Part shown: in pieces, positions 63,353-64,000 of the stretch | How the letters are laid out: every line of letters starts with the position of its first letter | Position numbering within the stretch: position 1 is the first letter of the stretch | Assembly: GCF_963855985.1 (NCBI RefSeq) | Contig: NC_087104.1 | Coordinates: forward strand, 5,766,001-5,830,000 | Length of the DNA: 64,000 nucleotides | Reading direction: 5' to 3' | Origin: Ostrinia nubilalis | Lineage: Eukaryota; Arthropoda; Insecta; Lepidoptera; Crambidae | Program-made: the position numbers and the translations under genes | Notes under the pieces: generated by a model | Told to the model about the DNA's origin: nothing | Seen by the model: only the letters and a program-made list of their open reading frames with translations | The model's database searches: none

Positions 63353-64000
63353 AATGCTACTTTTTAACCGACTTAAAAAAAGGAGGAGGTTATATTATGT
63401 TCGAAGTTAGATGATACTTTTTAATTGCCGATATTTAAAGTAGGCTGTATTTTATAGGGAAGATTATTTACACTTAATATGGAAAACTATAGTCTCATTC
63501 TCATTAAACATAGTGGTTGGGCCTATGTCCAACTTTCTTATCTTCCGTTTCTTCGGTGGCTCCAACTCTCAAAATTATCTAGCTGCATGAGATGGTTTCC
63601 CACTAATCTGTTTATCGGATTCGGGGCCAGCACCTTCGCAGGAGCCAACCTTCGCGGAAAACCTCTAGAGAAATTAAGAAGAAAAACTCTATGTTGTCTT
63701 GAAACGTCTGTCAACGAAGTCATGTGAAAAATCCGCTGAATATTTGCTGAAGATATTGAAATAATCAAAACCGCAAGAAATATCGACGGGTCGACCCTCG
63801 AAGCCTGGTCTCCGTCTTCTGATCCGCAGGTTGGTGGTTTCCGTTTTATGCAGCTGTATTTTTGAGTTGTTGGAGTCACCAGCCGACCCCCGCATCATCT
63901 TTCTTCCCCGCAATTTTTTATTCCTGGTGTGGCTATTTACACGCCACACCATTTGTTGGTCCTTTCGAACCTGGATATTCCAGCTTATTTATTTTTCAAA

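Larger units (their letters stand above)
61283..64000. other. Region upstream of gene B, repeats only
   Basis: Contains a possible TATA motif at 61371, a 13-bp hairpin at 61581, a Helitron-like repeat, a duplicated segment, a poly(T)-headed retroelement fragment, and an RTE fragment with MITE. The final 600 bp (63380-64000) hold a GGAGGAGGTTATATTATG phrase common in moth repeats and a GC-richer stretch with only short frames; family not recognised. Confidence 0.65.

Noticed and set aside
63538..63952. Overlapping 113- and 87-codon minus frames and an 82-codon plus frame near the window end
   Set aside because: No recognisable domain, no splice context and mutual overlap on both strands; more likely repeat sequence than a gene.

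Overview
The window looks like nuclear DNA of a lepidopteran (moth or butterfly). It is AT-rich, its genes have long introns with GT-AG splice sites, and it is packed with repeat types I associate with Lepidoptera. These include many 5'-truncated RTE-type LINE tails ending in microsatellites, Helitron-like repeats ending in GCGAAGCCGCGG..CTAGT, the repeat that begins TTGGCCAAGTGCG, and TWA-flanked MITEs. Only two host protein genes can be supported. No bacterial, CRISPR, rRNA or convincing tRNA gene was seen, and no novel multi-gene system was found.

Both host genes lie on the minus strand and encode SLC46-type (proton-coupled folate transporter-like) major facilitator proteins. Gene A (43762 down to 18112, 5 exons, 520 residues) spans 25.7 kb. 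Gene B (61165 down to 57209, 5 exons, 514 residues) spans 4 kb. Exons 2-5 have identical lengths (102, 222, 157 and 100 nt) and identical phases in the two genes, so they are tandem paralogues with a conserved exon structure. Gene A is long because introns 1, 2 and 4 are filled with transposons.

Layout: 1-18111 is the region downstream of gene A and holds repeats only: MITEs, a piggyBac-like TTAA element, RTE tails, a 1.38 kb foldback palindrome and a mariner-in-mariner nest. 18112-43762 is gene A. Its intron 4 holds a pogo-like relic, intron 2 a nested foldback, and intron 1 a hAT-like element carrying an RTE relic, a 178-bp tandem array, a LINE tail with a 14-bp target duplication and a second pogo-like relic. 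43763-57028 is intergenic. It holds RTE tails, a TTAA MITE, a Jockey-like reverse transcriptase frame of 630 codons, an element with an 8-bp target duplication, a LINE relic and an unexplained 60-codon coding-like frame. 57029-61280 is gene B, and 61283-64000 is upstream sequence with more repeats.

The two transporters presumably act separately as membrane proteins; nothing here shows co-regulation. Most of the analytical value lies in the transposon archaeology. Several insertions can be dated relative to others because the empty target sequence survives elsewhere in the window. Splice sites were read by eye; no alignment, database search or transcript data were available.
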